Source of the DNA: Fulvia fulva
Taxonomy: Eukaryota; Ascomycota; Dothideomycetes; Mycosphaerellales; Mycosphaerellaceae
NCBI RefSeq assembly: GCF_020509005.1
Contig: NC_063014.1
Span: forward strand, 4,588,001-4,652,000
Length of the DNA stretch: 64,000 bases
Reading direction: 5' to 3'
This document shows positions 42,591 to 55,200 of this stretch, in pieces. The notes under the pieces were generated by a model that was given only the letters and a program-made list of their open reading frames with translations, did no database searches and was not told where the DNA came from. Each line of letters opens with the position of its first letter. Positions within the stretch are counted from its first letter, which is position 1. A program made the translations under genes and the position numbers.

Positions 42591-43797
42591 GCGCGCGTAC
42601 CGTAGGGTCTAAATAAGAGAGTTATTATTCTACGAAGCTACGAAAGAGGAGCGCGAGGCGCGGCGAAGTTATAAAGTAAAGCTAAGCCGTACTAACCCGA
42701 TACGGAAGGTCCGCGGTTTACCCGGGCCGACGTAGCTATAGTAAGGGGTCGCGGGCTATCCGTAATAGTACCCCCCCTCTTAGAACGCGTCTTAGTCCTC
42801 TAAGCGTTATCTATCTTATACGGCCACTTGCCCGTACTACTCTATAACCGTACGAAAGTCTAATTATCCTCTAATACCTCATTATCGTCTAGTAATATAT
42901 CTATATCTAGTCTATCTATAACTAGCCTATCCGCGACCGGCTCCCTTTAAGAAATGCTTAGGGGGACCTAATTAGACAGAGCTATAAAGCCTATAGGCGT
43001 GGACAACTCCGGCTAGCTATAGTAAAAGTCTATAATAGCGGCGGCCGCGTATTTAAATATGTTCTTAGCCGGTTACTAGGTCTTACTATCCTCCTTATTC
43101 TAATATCTAAGCCATTTTACCTTGTACTAAGTGTCTACTTTACGCTTCTACCCCTTCTTTACTTTGCCTACTTGCTTACGGGTATATATATCTAAGATAT
43201 TCTCTACCTTATATATATATATAGATGTTACGACTATATTAGCGACTATATCGGCTTCGGTAGTATCGGGCTCGATAGTTATTAGCGGTAGTAGTACTAG
43301 ATACTAGCCTTCGAGTAGTAGGAAGTCGGGATGATCGGCTCGCTAAAGTAACGAGGTATAAAAGTAGTTATCGAGTCCTACTATAGCGTCTAATAATCTC
43401 AGTTTATATAAGAGCTTAGCTAGTATAACTTCTATAATCTAGTACGGGCTAGCGTATCTTCTATCGAGCTTCTTAGATAGTCGAGTCGTACGGATATTCT
43501 TAGTACTTAGGTATACCTAGTCGCCTACTTTATAGTCTAGCGGGATGCTTCGGTAGCGGTTTACTACTTTAGCTTAGAGAGCTTATAAGATCCGTATATT
43601 TTCTTAAAGGTACTTATAAAGGTCGTAAATCCGGCGTACGAAGGCTTTAGCCGATCGCGTATCTAGTCGCTAGAGAGTAGTTAGTCCTCCCTCTTTTCTA
43701 GCGCTTAGGTCTACGCGCTCTATAAACTTAGGGTTATAGCCTAAGGTAGCGTAGAATAGCGACATACTAGTAGTTTTAGAAAGGTAGTTATTAATCG
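42591..43797 (-). mobile_element. Gypsy C (chromodomain type), 3' part, mutated
   Basis: Minus strand: integrase C-terminal block 'TKNIRTTRLSKKLD' and 'YKVGDQVYL' around 43,450-43,550, and a chromodomain at about 43,021-43,130 ('YKVKWLRY', 'PAKNIFKYAAAAIIDFY'). The element continues at 57,861 after the insertion of gypsy A. Its left border against the LINE near 42,590 is approximate and no LTR could be matched. Confidence 0.75.
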
Positions 43798-44354
43798 TAT
43801 TATAGTCTCCCTATAGAGTATATAGAAGGTAGGGACAGAAGAGCCTTAGAGTGCTTAGAAGTCGTTAAGAAGTGAAAGTCTAGCTTAGTATATAAGCGCT
43901 AAGAATTATATACCCCGTAACATTTACTACGGGACCTAGCCCTCCAAATTTACTACTCTACTAAACCTTAACAGATTCACTTCGGCTCGTAGCTATATAA
44001 CTTACGGCACTCCCGCTAGCACCCGCGACTACGCTAGACCCTAGAAGAAGTACGTAGAAGACTCGGAACGTAGGGTAGGTTAGAATAAGGTTTTGAGCAA
44101 AGCTACTAAGCGCGGCTTCGTATAGGTTAGCCCTATTAATATAGGGACACGTACTCGCGAGGGTCTAGCCCTATTAATACGGGGACACGTACTCGCGAGG
44201 GTCGCGTATAAGTATCCGGCCTTCCCTAGGCCTCTCTTACTTTCTTCGTCTTTCGTTTTATATAGTAATTATACTATACCCTTTATATCTACACTTCGTA
44301 CCTATATTCTCGCTTTTACTCTTATATCTTATAGGCTAGGCTCTCGCCCTAATA
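43798..44354 (+). repeat. Gypsy A 5' LTR (557 bp)
   Basis: Begins TATTATAGTCTCCC (TG start mutated to TA) and ends CCCTAATA (CA end mutated to TA). It differs from the 3' LTR by a 38-bp tandem duplication at 44128-44203 plus scattered TA/CA-TG differences. Confidence 0.93.
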
Positions 44355-44537
44355 TTATAAAAGACTAACAAACTATTAACTACTCGAGTCATCCTTATAG
44401 GTGACTACGCTACCGATAAAGGTGTTAACCTCGATAACTAAGACACCCTATTCCACTTTAGTAAGTAGGCTAATATCCCCTTCTTAAACGCCGCTACCTT
44501 CGATACCTAGGTAAACGCTAACCCCGATACCGCCTAC

Positions 44538-44733
44538 TATTACGGGTCTAGGCTACTCTTAGTAGGTAAAAGGGTGTCGTAGCTAAGTAATCGAATAAGT
44601 TCTACGGAGAAGAGAAGTTCTAGCTAAGGCGCGTATCGAAGATAAGCGCGACGTTCGCCGAGCCGAGGCGTTACGTCATATTCACGAAGTCACGTAACTC
44701 GTAGGCCGTAGGCCGTAGGGCTGTACCGTGACA
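44538..44733 (-). repeat. Gypsy B LTR, left (196 bp)
   Basis: Starts TATTACGGG (mutated TGTTACGGG) and ends CCGTGACA. Contains three tandem GTAGGCC-type units near its right end. Confidence 0.93.
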
Positions 44734-47700
44734 CCACTTCCCTTCTTAAATCGCCTTAAGCGCCTACGAGGCGGTATCTATTAATTCAAAATAAGCAACG
44801 CTCTATAGGGTATATCTATCTAACTCTATAATCTAAAACTCCGGTATATATAAAGATACGACTATAGACGAGCCTAAGCTACGAGCAAAGCGACGTTACT
44901 AGCGGTAGCGAGTCCTAGGCGTAGATCGTAGAAATGAAGTGACTGTTTATTATGCCTTAGTACGCCTTAGGTTGTATCGTGACTAGTACTTAGCGTCGGC
45001 GGTAACGGTCGCGTCGTTATTAGTATCGCTAGTACTGTCCGCCGAGTCTATTAGCTCGGTTATATCAGGCTCTAGTGCTTGCTATCCGCATAGAGGTCCT
45101 AGAGCGCGAGGGTTCTTATGATAGTAGTCTACTACAAGTTCGTCTATAGTGCCTTTCAAGTTGATATAAGGTTCTTTAGTATATAACCTATCTACCTATT
45201 TAATAGTATAGCTAATACTCTTCTTTACTTTTCTAGTCTAGCGACTATCTACTACTACTACGGCATCGTACTATTCCTCAACTTCGCTATCGACTTCGGT
45301 AAGCGTAGGTTCGTACGTCTATAAAGGGAACGGGTCTTCGGCGGATAGTCGTAGTATGTCGGTATAGAACACGTAGTATATTCTTATGCTCGTAGGTAGG
45401 TCGAGTTCGTAGACATCGGTCCCTACTTTCTTTATAATCGTAAAGGGGCCTACGTTCTTATGATCAAGCTTCTTCGCTAGTCGTTTAGTACAAATATTAC
45501 GTAAATTGAGCTAAACCTTGTCTCCTACCTTATAAGACCGCGTAGGTCTCCGGCCATATTGCTAATAGTCGGCTTTAAGCTATGCTTATATATACTTAAG
45601 GTAGTTAATACAATATATATATACACGGCTTATATAAGTTACGAAAGCGTCTATATCTTGTTAGCTAATTTTCTACGTAGCTAGTAGTACGTCCGTACGG
45701 GTAGGTCTACTAAGAACTTCTATTCTTAGGTTTCTTCCTAAGGTTACGAAGAACGGTAACACGCCGGTAGTACTTTTTATGTTGTTCAAAGCAAACTCCG
45801 CTATTAGTAGCTAGTCGTACTAGTTGTCTTAGGCGTAATTAATGTATATACGTAGGTACTACTCTATAACTTAGTTTATACGTTCGGACTAACTATTAGT
45901 CTAAGGGTGCTATGCCGTCGACATCTTATACTTAATGCCTAGGCGTTTATAAAGCGTCTTCTAGAAGCGACTTACCTACTACGAGCCGCGGTCTAAGTAG
46001 ATAGAGCGGAATAGGCCTTGATCCTTAATAACGTAGCGGATGATTATATCTATAGCTGTCTCGGGCTCTATGTCGACGACTGGCATAAGGTACTTGCGCT
46101 TTGTAAGACGATATATTAAGGTAAGGATATTGTTGTACTTGACGCCCTCCGGGCTATAGCTGTCTAGAAGTGCTATAACATAGTCTAGGGCCACTTCCTC
46201 GAATATACCGTTAGGTATTAGGATTTGCTTAAGGTTGCCCTAGTACGTATTATAGAAAGCCTTGGTTCTAGTATATATATAACAGTTCTTTATATATCGT
46301 GCGATGTTAGCCTATATACTAGGCCAATAGTACGTACGAGTTATTAGCTCGTATATCTTCTTACGCCCCGGGTAGCCGGCTATAGGGGCATTATAACAAG
46401 CGGCTATAAGTTCTTTACGGATATTACTACTATTAGGCACGTAGAGGCGGCCTTGAATATAAATCAGGTCGTACTCTAGTTCGTACTCGCTAAGATTGAT
46501 ATACGTGTTTAATTTCTACGGTAGCCGACTGTCGCTAGCTTATAGGCCTTTCTTAATTACTACTACGAGCTCGTCCTGATCGTAGGCGTTCTAGATCTCT
46601 TCCTTAATAGACGCCTCGTTCGCGTTAAGTACGGTAAGCGCGAGCTAATATTAGTCGCGAGCGTTCGTATACGTTATTATTACTAATACTCTAAGAGACT
46701 CCTATACTTTAGGGGCGAGGTTACGTTCCTTTAAGACCGTTTGTTGTCTATTCTTGATATCGTCTATTACGTCTATGTCCTAAGTACGGCGTATTAGGGC
46801 ATTAGGCTTACCGCCTAGCTTACCTAGTCGGTATTCGATCTAGAAATCGAATCCGGATAAGAATTCACTCTATCGTACTTGTCGGCGATTTAGCTACTTA
46901 GTGGTTATAAAGTATTATAGACCGCGGTGATTAGACAATACCCTAGTCTTACTACCTATTAGCTCTAGCCGCTATTCCTCAAAAGCTCGAACGATAGCTA
47001 TAAGCTCCTTGTCGTAGATCTTATAGTTATACTCGGCTAGATCTATCTTCTACGAATAGTATATAACTAGGTAAAGCTGTCCGTCTTCTCCGATCTATAA
47101 AAGAACGCTACCGGTATATCTATTAGAGGCGTCGTATTCGATAACGTAAGGCTTACTTAGGTCAAAGTGCTATAGTACTAGTTACTTCGTGAACTCCGCC
47201 TTAAGCCTATTAAAAGCTTACTAGTACTCTAGTGTCTAGTTCTAAGTGTATTTCGTAGGTCGCTTTGACTTGTCCTTACTACCGACCCCCTTCGTAAGAG
47301 TAGTTATAGGTAGTACGATATTCGAGAAGCCTTCTACGAACCTTCGATAGAAGTTCGCGAGGCCGAGGAAGGAAAGGACGTCCTTTACGCTTCTAGGTAT
47401 CTCCTACTCGAGGATCGTCTTGATCTTCTTTAGGTCTATCTTGATACCTTCGGTAGTAATAATTAGACTAAGGTACTTGACTTCCTTCTAGGAAAACTTG
47501 CTCTTCGCGATGTCTAATAGTAGTTTAGTATCGATGAAGTAGTCTAGCACCTTAAGTATATGTTCTATATACTCCTCTCTTATGCTACTAAAGACGATCG
47601 TATTATCAAGGTATACGGTGACGAAGTCGTTAAGGTAAGGCCTTAGGGCTTTGTTAATATAGGCCTAGAAGACGCTAGGAGCGTTATATAATCCGAAGGG

Positions 47701-50700
47701 CACTACTAGGTACTTAAAGGTCCTATACCGTAAGGTGAATATAGTCTTCTATTCGTCGCCTACTCGGATACGTAGTTTATTAAAGGTAGTAACGATATCG
47801 AGTATAGTAAAGTATTAGTACCCGCTTATTCGCTATAGTATCTCTCGAACCTACGGGATAGAGTATCGGTTCTTGATCGTAATAGCGTTGACTGCTCTAT
47901 AGTCTACGTAGACGCGTAGTCCACTACCTAGCTTTCTAATAATAATGACTAGCGATATGATACGTAAGGTGCTTTCTCTAATTTTGCCTTTCGTTTTCAA
48001 GTCGTCGATATACTTCTTTACGACTTCGAGCTCCTATAGGCTCATTAGATATAGTCGAGCGAAAGGCAGCTTAGCACCTAGGTCAAAGTCGATAGCGAGG
48101 TCGTCTCCTTTACGGTAAGGAGGTAAGGTATCGTCTCCTATACGTAGAACGAAGGCCTTACGTCGCGACTTAAATTCACGCGGAAGCGATATATCTAGGT
48201 CTACTTCGTCTTTGCCTTTTATATATTATTAGAAGTCGGACGCTACTATAGCGCTGAGCTATATACTAACTTCTTCTATAGCCTCCTCCGTAGTTATAGG
48301 TAGCGCGTCGTCATTCTACTCCTAAATTAGGTAGCCTTCTTATAGTTATTAGCCCTCTTTAAGCTAATCTTCTAGACATTCTACGGCCTCCGTAGTACTT
48401 ATAGACGAGATGTTAATGCCTATAATTGCCGCTACGTCTGTCCGATCGGTACGCTATTACTACCGAGCTTATACTTGTTTTTCTAGTTAATAGCGCACCG
48501 TCGTTAGTATTCTTTCGTAATAGTCTCCGTAGTAAGACGTAAACGTAACGGTGTCCGTCTAGTTCCCGAAGTCTAGTAGGTGTTTCTATACCTACGGTAT
48601 ACTAAGAATAAAGTTATACTTAATACCGGTAACAAAGTAGTTCAATTCTTCGACGTGACCGTTTAGGTCTAGAGTCGCTTTTACGTACTCCGTAGCTTCG
48701 TTCTTCTTAGACGGGTCTACTATACCGATTCTAAATAGAGTAGACAGCTTTGTCCGATTATAATCCTTTATAAACTTCGTGCTACAAAAGATCGACTATA
48801 CGCCTAGATCTACTAGACATCTAGTAGGCTTGCCTTTAACGGTGCCGTATATAATAAGACGATCACTACGTAGCGGGATATCGACTTTAATTGCTCCGAC
48901 CTTTATAGTCTCGATATCTATGACCTTAGGTATGTCTACCTCCGAAGTCTGCCGCTATAGTAGGTTGACCTTTTTGTTTTGTTACTAGGGCATTAGCGTA
49001 GGTTCTAATATCCTTAGCGGGCCTTTGCCTAACGGATATATGCTCGGTTCTTCTAACGTAAGGTGCTCGTAGATGTTCTAAGGAGGATCTTTACTAGGCG
49101 CAATGTTAGCTATAGTAATAATAGCTACACTCTAAACTATACGCCTTAGTCTAGAGTTGCCCCGTTTCCCTATTATTAGGGTTCGAAGTCGATAAGGTTC
49201 TAGTCGACCGTAGTAGCTACGTTACCTCTAGTATTACCCTTACGGAACTAGAGCTATTCGTAAGATCGGTACTACTAGTTATAGTCCGGGCTCTTATATA
49301 CGTAGTAGAACGTCTTATCCTTCTAGTACGCCGCTTTATCCTTCGTAAGCTTACGATATGTCAAGCTAGCACGCTTAGCGGCTACTATATCGTACTATTA
49401 GTACACCTTCTCGTCTATACGCTCGCTACGCGGCTTGCCTTTAGGTCCTCGACCGCCGCCGCCGCCGCCGCCTCTAGTACTACCGGAGGAACCTAGTCGC
49501 GCGTTACCTTAGCTACCGGTCTGGCCTCCTCTACTTAGCTTCTTACCGGGTGGTTACTACTACTAGCGCGGTATATTATCGAGGTCGATCTCGATATTAC
49601 GGAGAGTATCTTCTATCTCGGTTAGGCTCCTAAACCGTATACCCGTAATCTTCGCGCGTAGACGTAGAAGAATCTTCTCCTTAAGGTTCTCTATTAGTTC
49701 TTCGCGCCCGTCCTTAGTAGTATGCTTCCTAAGGTAGTGCGTATACTCGGAAAACTTCGTATAGAAGAGGTCAAACTTCTTACCCTACTTCTATTCGAGT
49801 TCGTAAAAGGCCTTACGGTAACGACGCTTCTCGAAGTAGTCGCTATACGATGAGTCGAGGATCTCGAGAGCCTTATTCTAATGCTTAATAGTGGGCTTAT
49901 AAGGTCGAATATAGCTAAGAGCGTTCGTACCTACTAGGCCGTAGAACATAATATACAATTCGGTATCCGATCGATTAGGTTCTATAAGTAGGTACTCGCT
50001 AACCTTCTTACGCTACTTAATGTAGCTGACCTTGTCTTCCTTTAGGTCGGCGTAGAAGACAGGTAGGACCTTAATAGGGTTCTTCTAAGATGTGTTAATA
50101 GACTTTATAGACTACGTACCTAGAGTTAGGGTAGGGGTGAAAGGACGCGCGTATAGATTAGGCGTATTATTAGCGTCGCCGAACCTACCGAGACCCCCTA
50201 ACATAAACTAGTATAGAGTCGATGTACGTATATTGCGGATGCTATCGTTATAAGCGGTCTCGAAGTCATTAATACCTATAAATTCGACTTCTTACCTACG
50301 CCCGCCTAGCGCGCTAGCCGTACGTTATAGTAGCGTAGTTCCGAGCCCTCGTAGTAGGACTTTCTCTATATACGTATTGACGCGAACACCTAGAGTATTT
50401 CCTACGTCCTTCTTTCGTGAATCTAGGAGGGCGCGTAGCTTAGAGGGCTGGCGAGCTAGTACCGTTAGTCTCTCCGGCTATTACTATTACTTCTAAAGTA
50501 CTTCGAGCTCCTTAATACGCTACTTTAGACTCTCGACTAACCTACGCTAAGTATTATTATCCTCTTATAGGCTCTCGATTTCTGCTATAGTATCTTCCGT
50601 ATCGCCGTCCTTAGTCTATACCTTAGCTTCTAGTTCTTAAATTCGCCTATCCTTTTCCTCGTTCTGAACGGTCAGACCTTTAATAATACCTACCGCTTCT

Positions 50701-51501
50701 TCCAAGTCCTCCTTTTCTTACTAAAGGGCTACCTCGAGGTTGAATTTCTTACCCGTTAGGTTAACAACTCGGTCGCGAGAGTTCTTAAGTAAGGCCTTAC
50801 TATAAGTATATATCTATATCCTAAAGTCGAGGACATTAAGCTAAGCTTTAGGTCTCTTTTTAACTAACGCCGCTAACTCTTCGTAGGTATATAGCTTGAA
50901 TGCTTATAGATCGTATCGGAACTAAGCGCCTTTACTATCTTCTATAGGATCTAGGGGCATAGTATACGATAGGTCGAGCGGCGCGTACTAGCCTCCCTAC
51001 CTATCTACTCTCGACGATATACCCTGTCCTCTATCTTATTAGTAAATACGCTCACGCCGGTCGTACTTAGTCTTAAGAGTCGTGTACGTGATTTCCGTCT
51101 TCTACTATTAACCCGCCGTCGCTTATTATATCTAGTAGGTCTAATCTTAGCTATCGACTATAGTCTAACTTCTGTTATTCTATTAGGTCTACTACGGTTA
51201 CGGTTCGTAATTGTCGGTAGCTATAGTCGCGGCTATCTCGAATCCTCGACGGTTCGGCGGATATTAATATTAATCCTACGTGTCTCGACGAACCCCTACG
51301 AAAGTGTCTACGACTAACTATATCGTATCCTCCTCTTCTATACACTTCCTACGTATATAGGACACCCGATTATACTACTATAATCCGCCTCGAACTCGGG
51401 GTCTTATTCGCTAACTCCTATTAAAGTGTCGTAAACCGGTCGGTAATGTCGCCGATAATACGCGTACTTACTATAGAGGGATTTAGAGTAGTAGAACTTA
51501 A

Positions 51502-51697
51502 TGTTACGGGTCTAGGCTACTCTCGGTAGGTAAAAGGGTATCGTAGCTAAGTAATCGAATAAGTTCTACGGAGAAGAGAAGTTCTAGCTAAGGCGCGTAT
51601 CGAAGATAAGCGCGACGTTCGCCGAGCCGAGGCGTTACGTTATATTTACGAAGTTACGTGACCCGTAGGCCGTAGGCCGTAGGGCTACACCGTAACA
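51502..51697 (-). repeat. Gypsy B LTR, right (196 bp)
   Basis: Same length as the left copy; starts TGTTACGGG and ends CCGTAACA. Differences from the left copy are mostly CA/TA or TG/TA. This is the 5' LTR in the element's orientation. Confidence 0.93.
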
Positions 51698-51909
51698 CCT
51701 ACGCTCTTATTAACCGTACCGTCTCCTCTTTCCGCGAGACCGCCTAGTAGGTCGAGTAAGCAAACAACTAAGTAATATACCTTTAAGGTATTATAAACAC
51801 CTTCTAGAACCTTATACCGTACGCCGACGATAACCGCCGCTAGCACTTCTCTAAGAAGGTTAATAACCTAGACGAGTTCGACGGTAATAAGAGTAAGTTC
51901 GAGGCATTT

Positions 51910-52225
51910 AAGATTTATTAAACTTTTTAAATACCAATGCTATACCGTTATTTAAATTAGTGCTTATTAACTAAGCTTCTAAAGTTTTATCGAAAAACTT
52001 ATGTTCTATACTATTAGCTTTTTTTAGTAAACTAACTATTTTGGATTTCTATATTAAATCAATGTTTTCGGCACTAATATTACTTATATTACTATTACCC
52101 TCCTCTTATTGATTATTTTCGTAATAACCCTCAATTATTTCCTTGTTCTATAGATGTTTATCACTTAGGTTGTTATATAACTAGTTTTGCTATAACACGT
52201 GTATCTGATGTAGACATGTTTACTA
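51910..52225. other. AT-rich island inside gypsy A gag without the RIP pattern
   Basis: About 315 bp with T-rich, A-rich runs and several TG and CA dinucleotides (e.g. ATCTGATGTAGACATG at its right end), unlike the surrounding mutated gag. It separates two parts of the gag region. Possibly a small later insertion; no terminal repeats could be fixed by eye. Confidence 0.5.
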
Positions 52226-55200
52226 CAAAATTAGTTAGCGGTAGGTCTAGGACGATAGCCCCGCTAGACCTTCTAAATACGAGACGATGCCTATATCCTA
52301 TCTCTCTACTATTGTCGCGCTATACGATCTTGCTACGCCGACGCGACCGCCTACTACGCTCTACTACTACCGGACGCGGTTATGCTATTAGCGAATAGGT
52401 TCGTAGGACGACCGGACAGGTTAACTTGTCGCGGACGCCGCCCGGATCCTATAAATGTCTAATACATCGCGGTAATAGCGGGCGGGTAGCTCACTATTAA
52501 GCTATTAGCTAATGCCGACCACTTTCCGTAAGAGAAGGATAAGGTTACGTACGTCTTCTCCCTCCTTCGGGGAGACGCCGCGGCTTAGGTATAATACTAT
52601 ATCGATAACGCTACGTAGACTATCGGCTACCCGGACGTCCTTACCTTAATATAGGACCTCCGTGCTACCTTTAGTGATCTAGACCGTAGAGCTACCGCCT
52701 AGAACGCTATCTATAACCTCCTCTAGAAGAACAAGAGCTTCGCCGAGTACCTCGCGGCCTTTAACCGTAATATTAGGTTTACCGGCTATAACGAAGAAAC
52801 TAAGAAGAGTACTCTCCGCCGTAGCTTATTAGTAGAGCTTCTTCGAGCCCTCGAGGACAAGGACGTCGGTACTATAAGCTTCCGTAAGCTCGTCGAGACC
52901 TACTAGCGCCTCGACTCTAATATAAAATATACCGCCTCTCTCCTCGCTTCCCGTTCTTAAGGTCGTTAGCCTCGTAGTCCCGGAAGCTACTTCGCTACTC
53001 TACTAGGCGCCGCCGCTCCTACGGCTCTCCCTCCCGTCTCTATAGGTAATACTATAGATCTTAGCGCTAGTACCGCCGTCTCTTAAGTCTAGGGCCTCGT
53101 TAACGGTAAGCTTACTCCCGAAGAGAAGCTTCGCCGTCGCTAGGCCGGACTCTATACCTACTACGGCGGTCTAGGCTATATCGTAGCTAACTGTCCGTAG
53201 CTCGCTACCCGTAACGCCCGTAACCCGGTTCGCGGCGCTATCGGCGCTATCGAGCCTACTCCTACTACTCCCGCTAAGTAGGAAAAAGCCTAGGTCTTCC
53301 TTATCGACGCGATAAAGACTAAGAATAACGTTTACCGAAAGTAAAGAGAGGAAAGAAGTTAAGGATCAATATAGTATAGCTAGACCTATACGACGAGACG
53401 GGTAAGGACTACGCTTATAAACCGTTCGTTATAAATATAAATATCGGCTTAAAGAAACTCTCTTCTTCCAATCTTACTCTTATAGACACTAGCGTACTAG
53501 GCGAGTCTTTTATAGACTATAAACTCGCGACCTCTCTTAACTTCGAACCCTAGGAACTAAAGTACCCTCGTACCCTTGAACTCTTTAACGGTACGGAGAC
53601 TACTACTAGTAAGATTACTTATGTTATACACACGTTAATCACCCTCGGAGGTAAGCGTATGTCGATTACTAGCTTCCTTACGTCCCTACCGTATTAGAAG
53701 TTTATCCTCGGCCTCCCCTAGTTTAGACGATACCGACCTATTATCGACTAGACTTCCCTTACTATTAGCTTCCCTCTAGAAGTTCCTCCGGTACCTCCGC
53801 CTTCTCCGCCGCCTTAGCGCGGTCCTAAGTATACTAAGATCTTCTAGGTAAACGCCGCTACCTTCACTACTACTACTAAGTAGCCTAAAGCTTAAGTCTT
53901 CGCCGCCTCTCTCCGCGATATCGATATCGCCCTCGAGAAGCTCGATAAGAAGCGTATACCTACCGACCCTACTACGAAGGTCCCTCCTTAGGCACACTAT
54001 ATCCTCTACGTATTCGATACTAAAGCCGTAGACGAGCTACCTCCTTATCGCCCTTACGACTATAAGATTAAGCTAGAAGAAGGTGTAGAGATACCGTTCG
54101 GACCACTATATTCTATGTCCCGAGAAGAGCTTATCGTCCTTAATAGATCCCTTAAAGAGAACCTAAAGAAGGGGTTTATTCGAGCGAGCCGTTCTAGCGC
54201 TAGTAGTCCCGTTATGTTCGTTAAGAAGCCCGGCGGTAGTCTACGCTTCTACGTAGACTACCGAGGCTTAAACGCTATTATAAAGAAGAACCGCTACCTA
54301 ATACCGTTAATTTAGGAGACGCTCGAGCGCCTCTCTAAGGCTAAGTACTTCACTAAGCTCGATGTTATCGCTACGTTTAACAAGTTACGAATAGTAGAAG
54401 GACACGAGTATCTTATAGCCTTCCGTACTCGCTATAGGCTATTCGAGTCGCTCGTTATACCCTTCGGCGTTTGTAACGGGCCTAGTACCTTCTAGAACTT
54501 TATTAACGACATCTTTTAGGAGTTCCTCGATCAGTTCTATACTACCTACATCGACGACATCCTAGTCTATAGCGAGACTAAGGAGGAGCACCGCGAGCAC
54601 GTATATAAGGTCCTTTAGAAGCTCGTAGACGCCGTCTTATAGCTCGATATCGACAAGTACGAGTTTAAGAAGACCGAAGTCAAGTTCCTTAGTTTAATTA
54701 TTACCGTAGACGGTATTAAGATAGACTAAGAGAAGATCGACGCTATCGTCGAATAGGATACTCCTACGAACGTTAAGGAGGTCTAGGGTTTCCTAGGCTT
54801 TACTAACTTCTACCGCCGCTTTATCTACGCATTTTCGGGCGTAGTACGCCCTTTAACAAAGCTTACGCGTAAGGGTAAGAAGTTCGCCTAGACCGACGAA
54901 TACTAGGAGGCTTTTGACTTGCTTAAAGCGAAGTTTATTAAGAACCCGCTTCTATAGCACTTCGATTTCGAACTAGAGACCCGTATATAGACCGACGTAT
55001 CCGACGGCGTAGTAGGCGGTGTCCTACTATAACGCCGCTCGCCTGAATCCCTATAGTTACCTATCGCCTTCCTCTCTAAGAAGATGACCGCTACGGAGTA
55101 TAACTATAAGATCTATAATAAGGAGCTTCTCGCTATCGTTAAAGCTTTCGAAGAGTAGCGCCCCGAGCTCGAAGGCTCTACTATACCCGTCTAAGTAAGC

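Larger units (their letters stand above)
44538..51697 (-). mobile_element. Gypsy B (7.16 kb) nested in gypsy A, mutated
   Basis: Flanked by the 5-bp duplication CCTAC (44533-44537 and 51698-51702) and bounded by two 196-bp LTRs. Coding remains on the minus strand: gag about 49.5-50.9 kb, reverse transcriptase about 47.5-48.0 kb (former YLDD now read as 'VYLDN'), integrase about 45.7-46.3 kb including 'YRLTKRKYLMPVVDIE' and 'KDQGLFRSIYLDRGS', and a charged C-terminal region about 45.1-45.3 kb. Many in-frame TAG/TAA. Confidence 0.92.

Noticed and set aside
53776..53997. Arg-rich 73-codon open frame on the minus strand
   Set aside because: It is antisense to gypsy A protease/linker sequence; openness results from loss of TG and CA dinucleotides on that strand.
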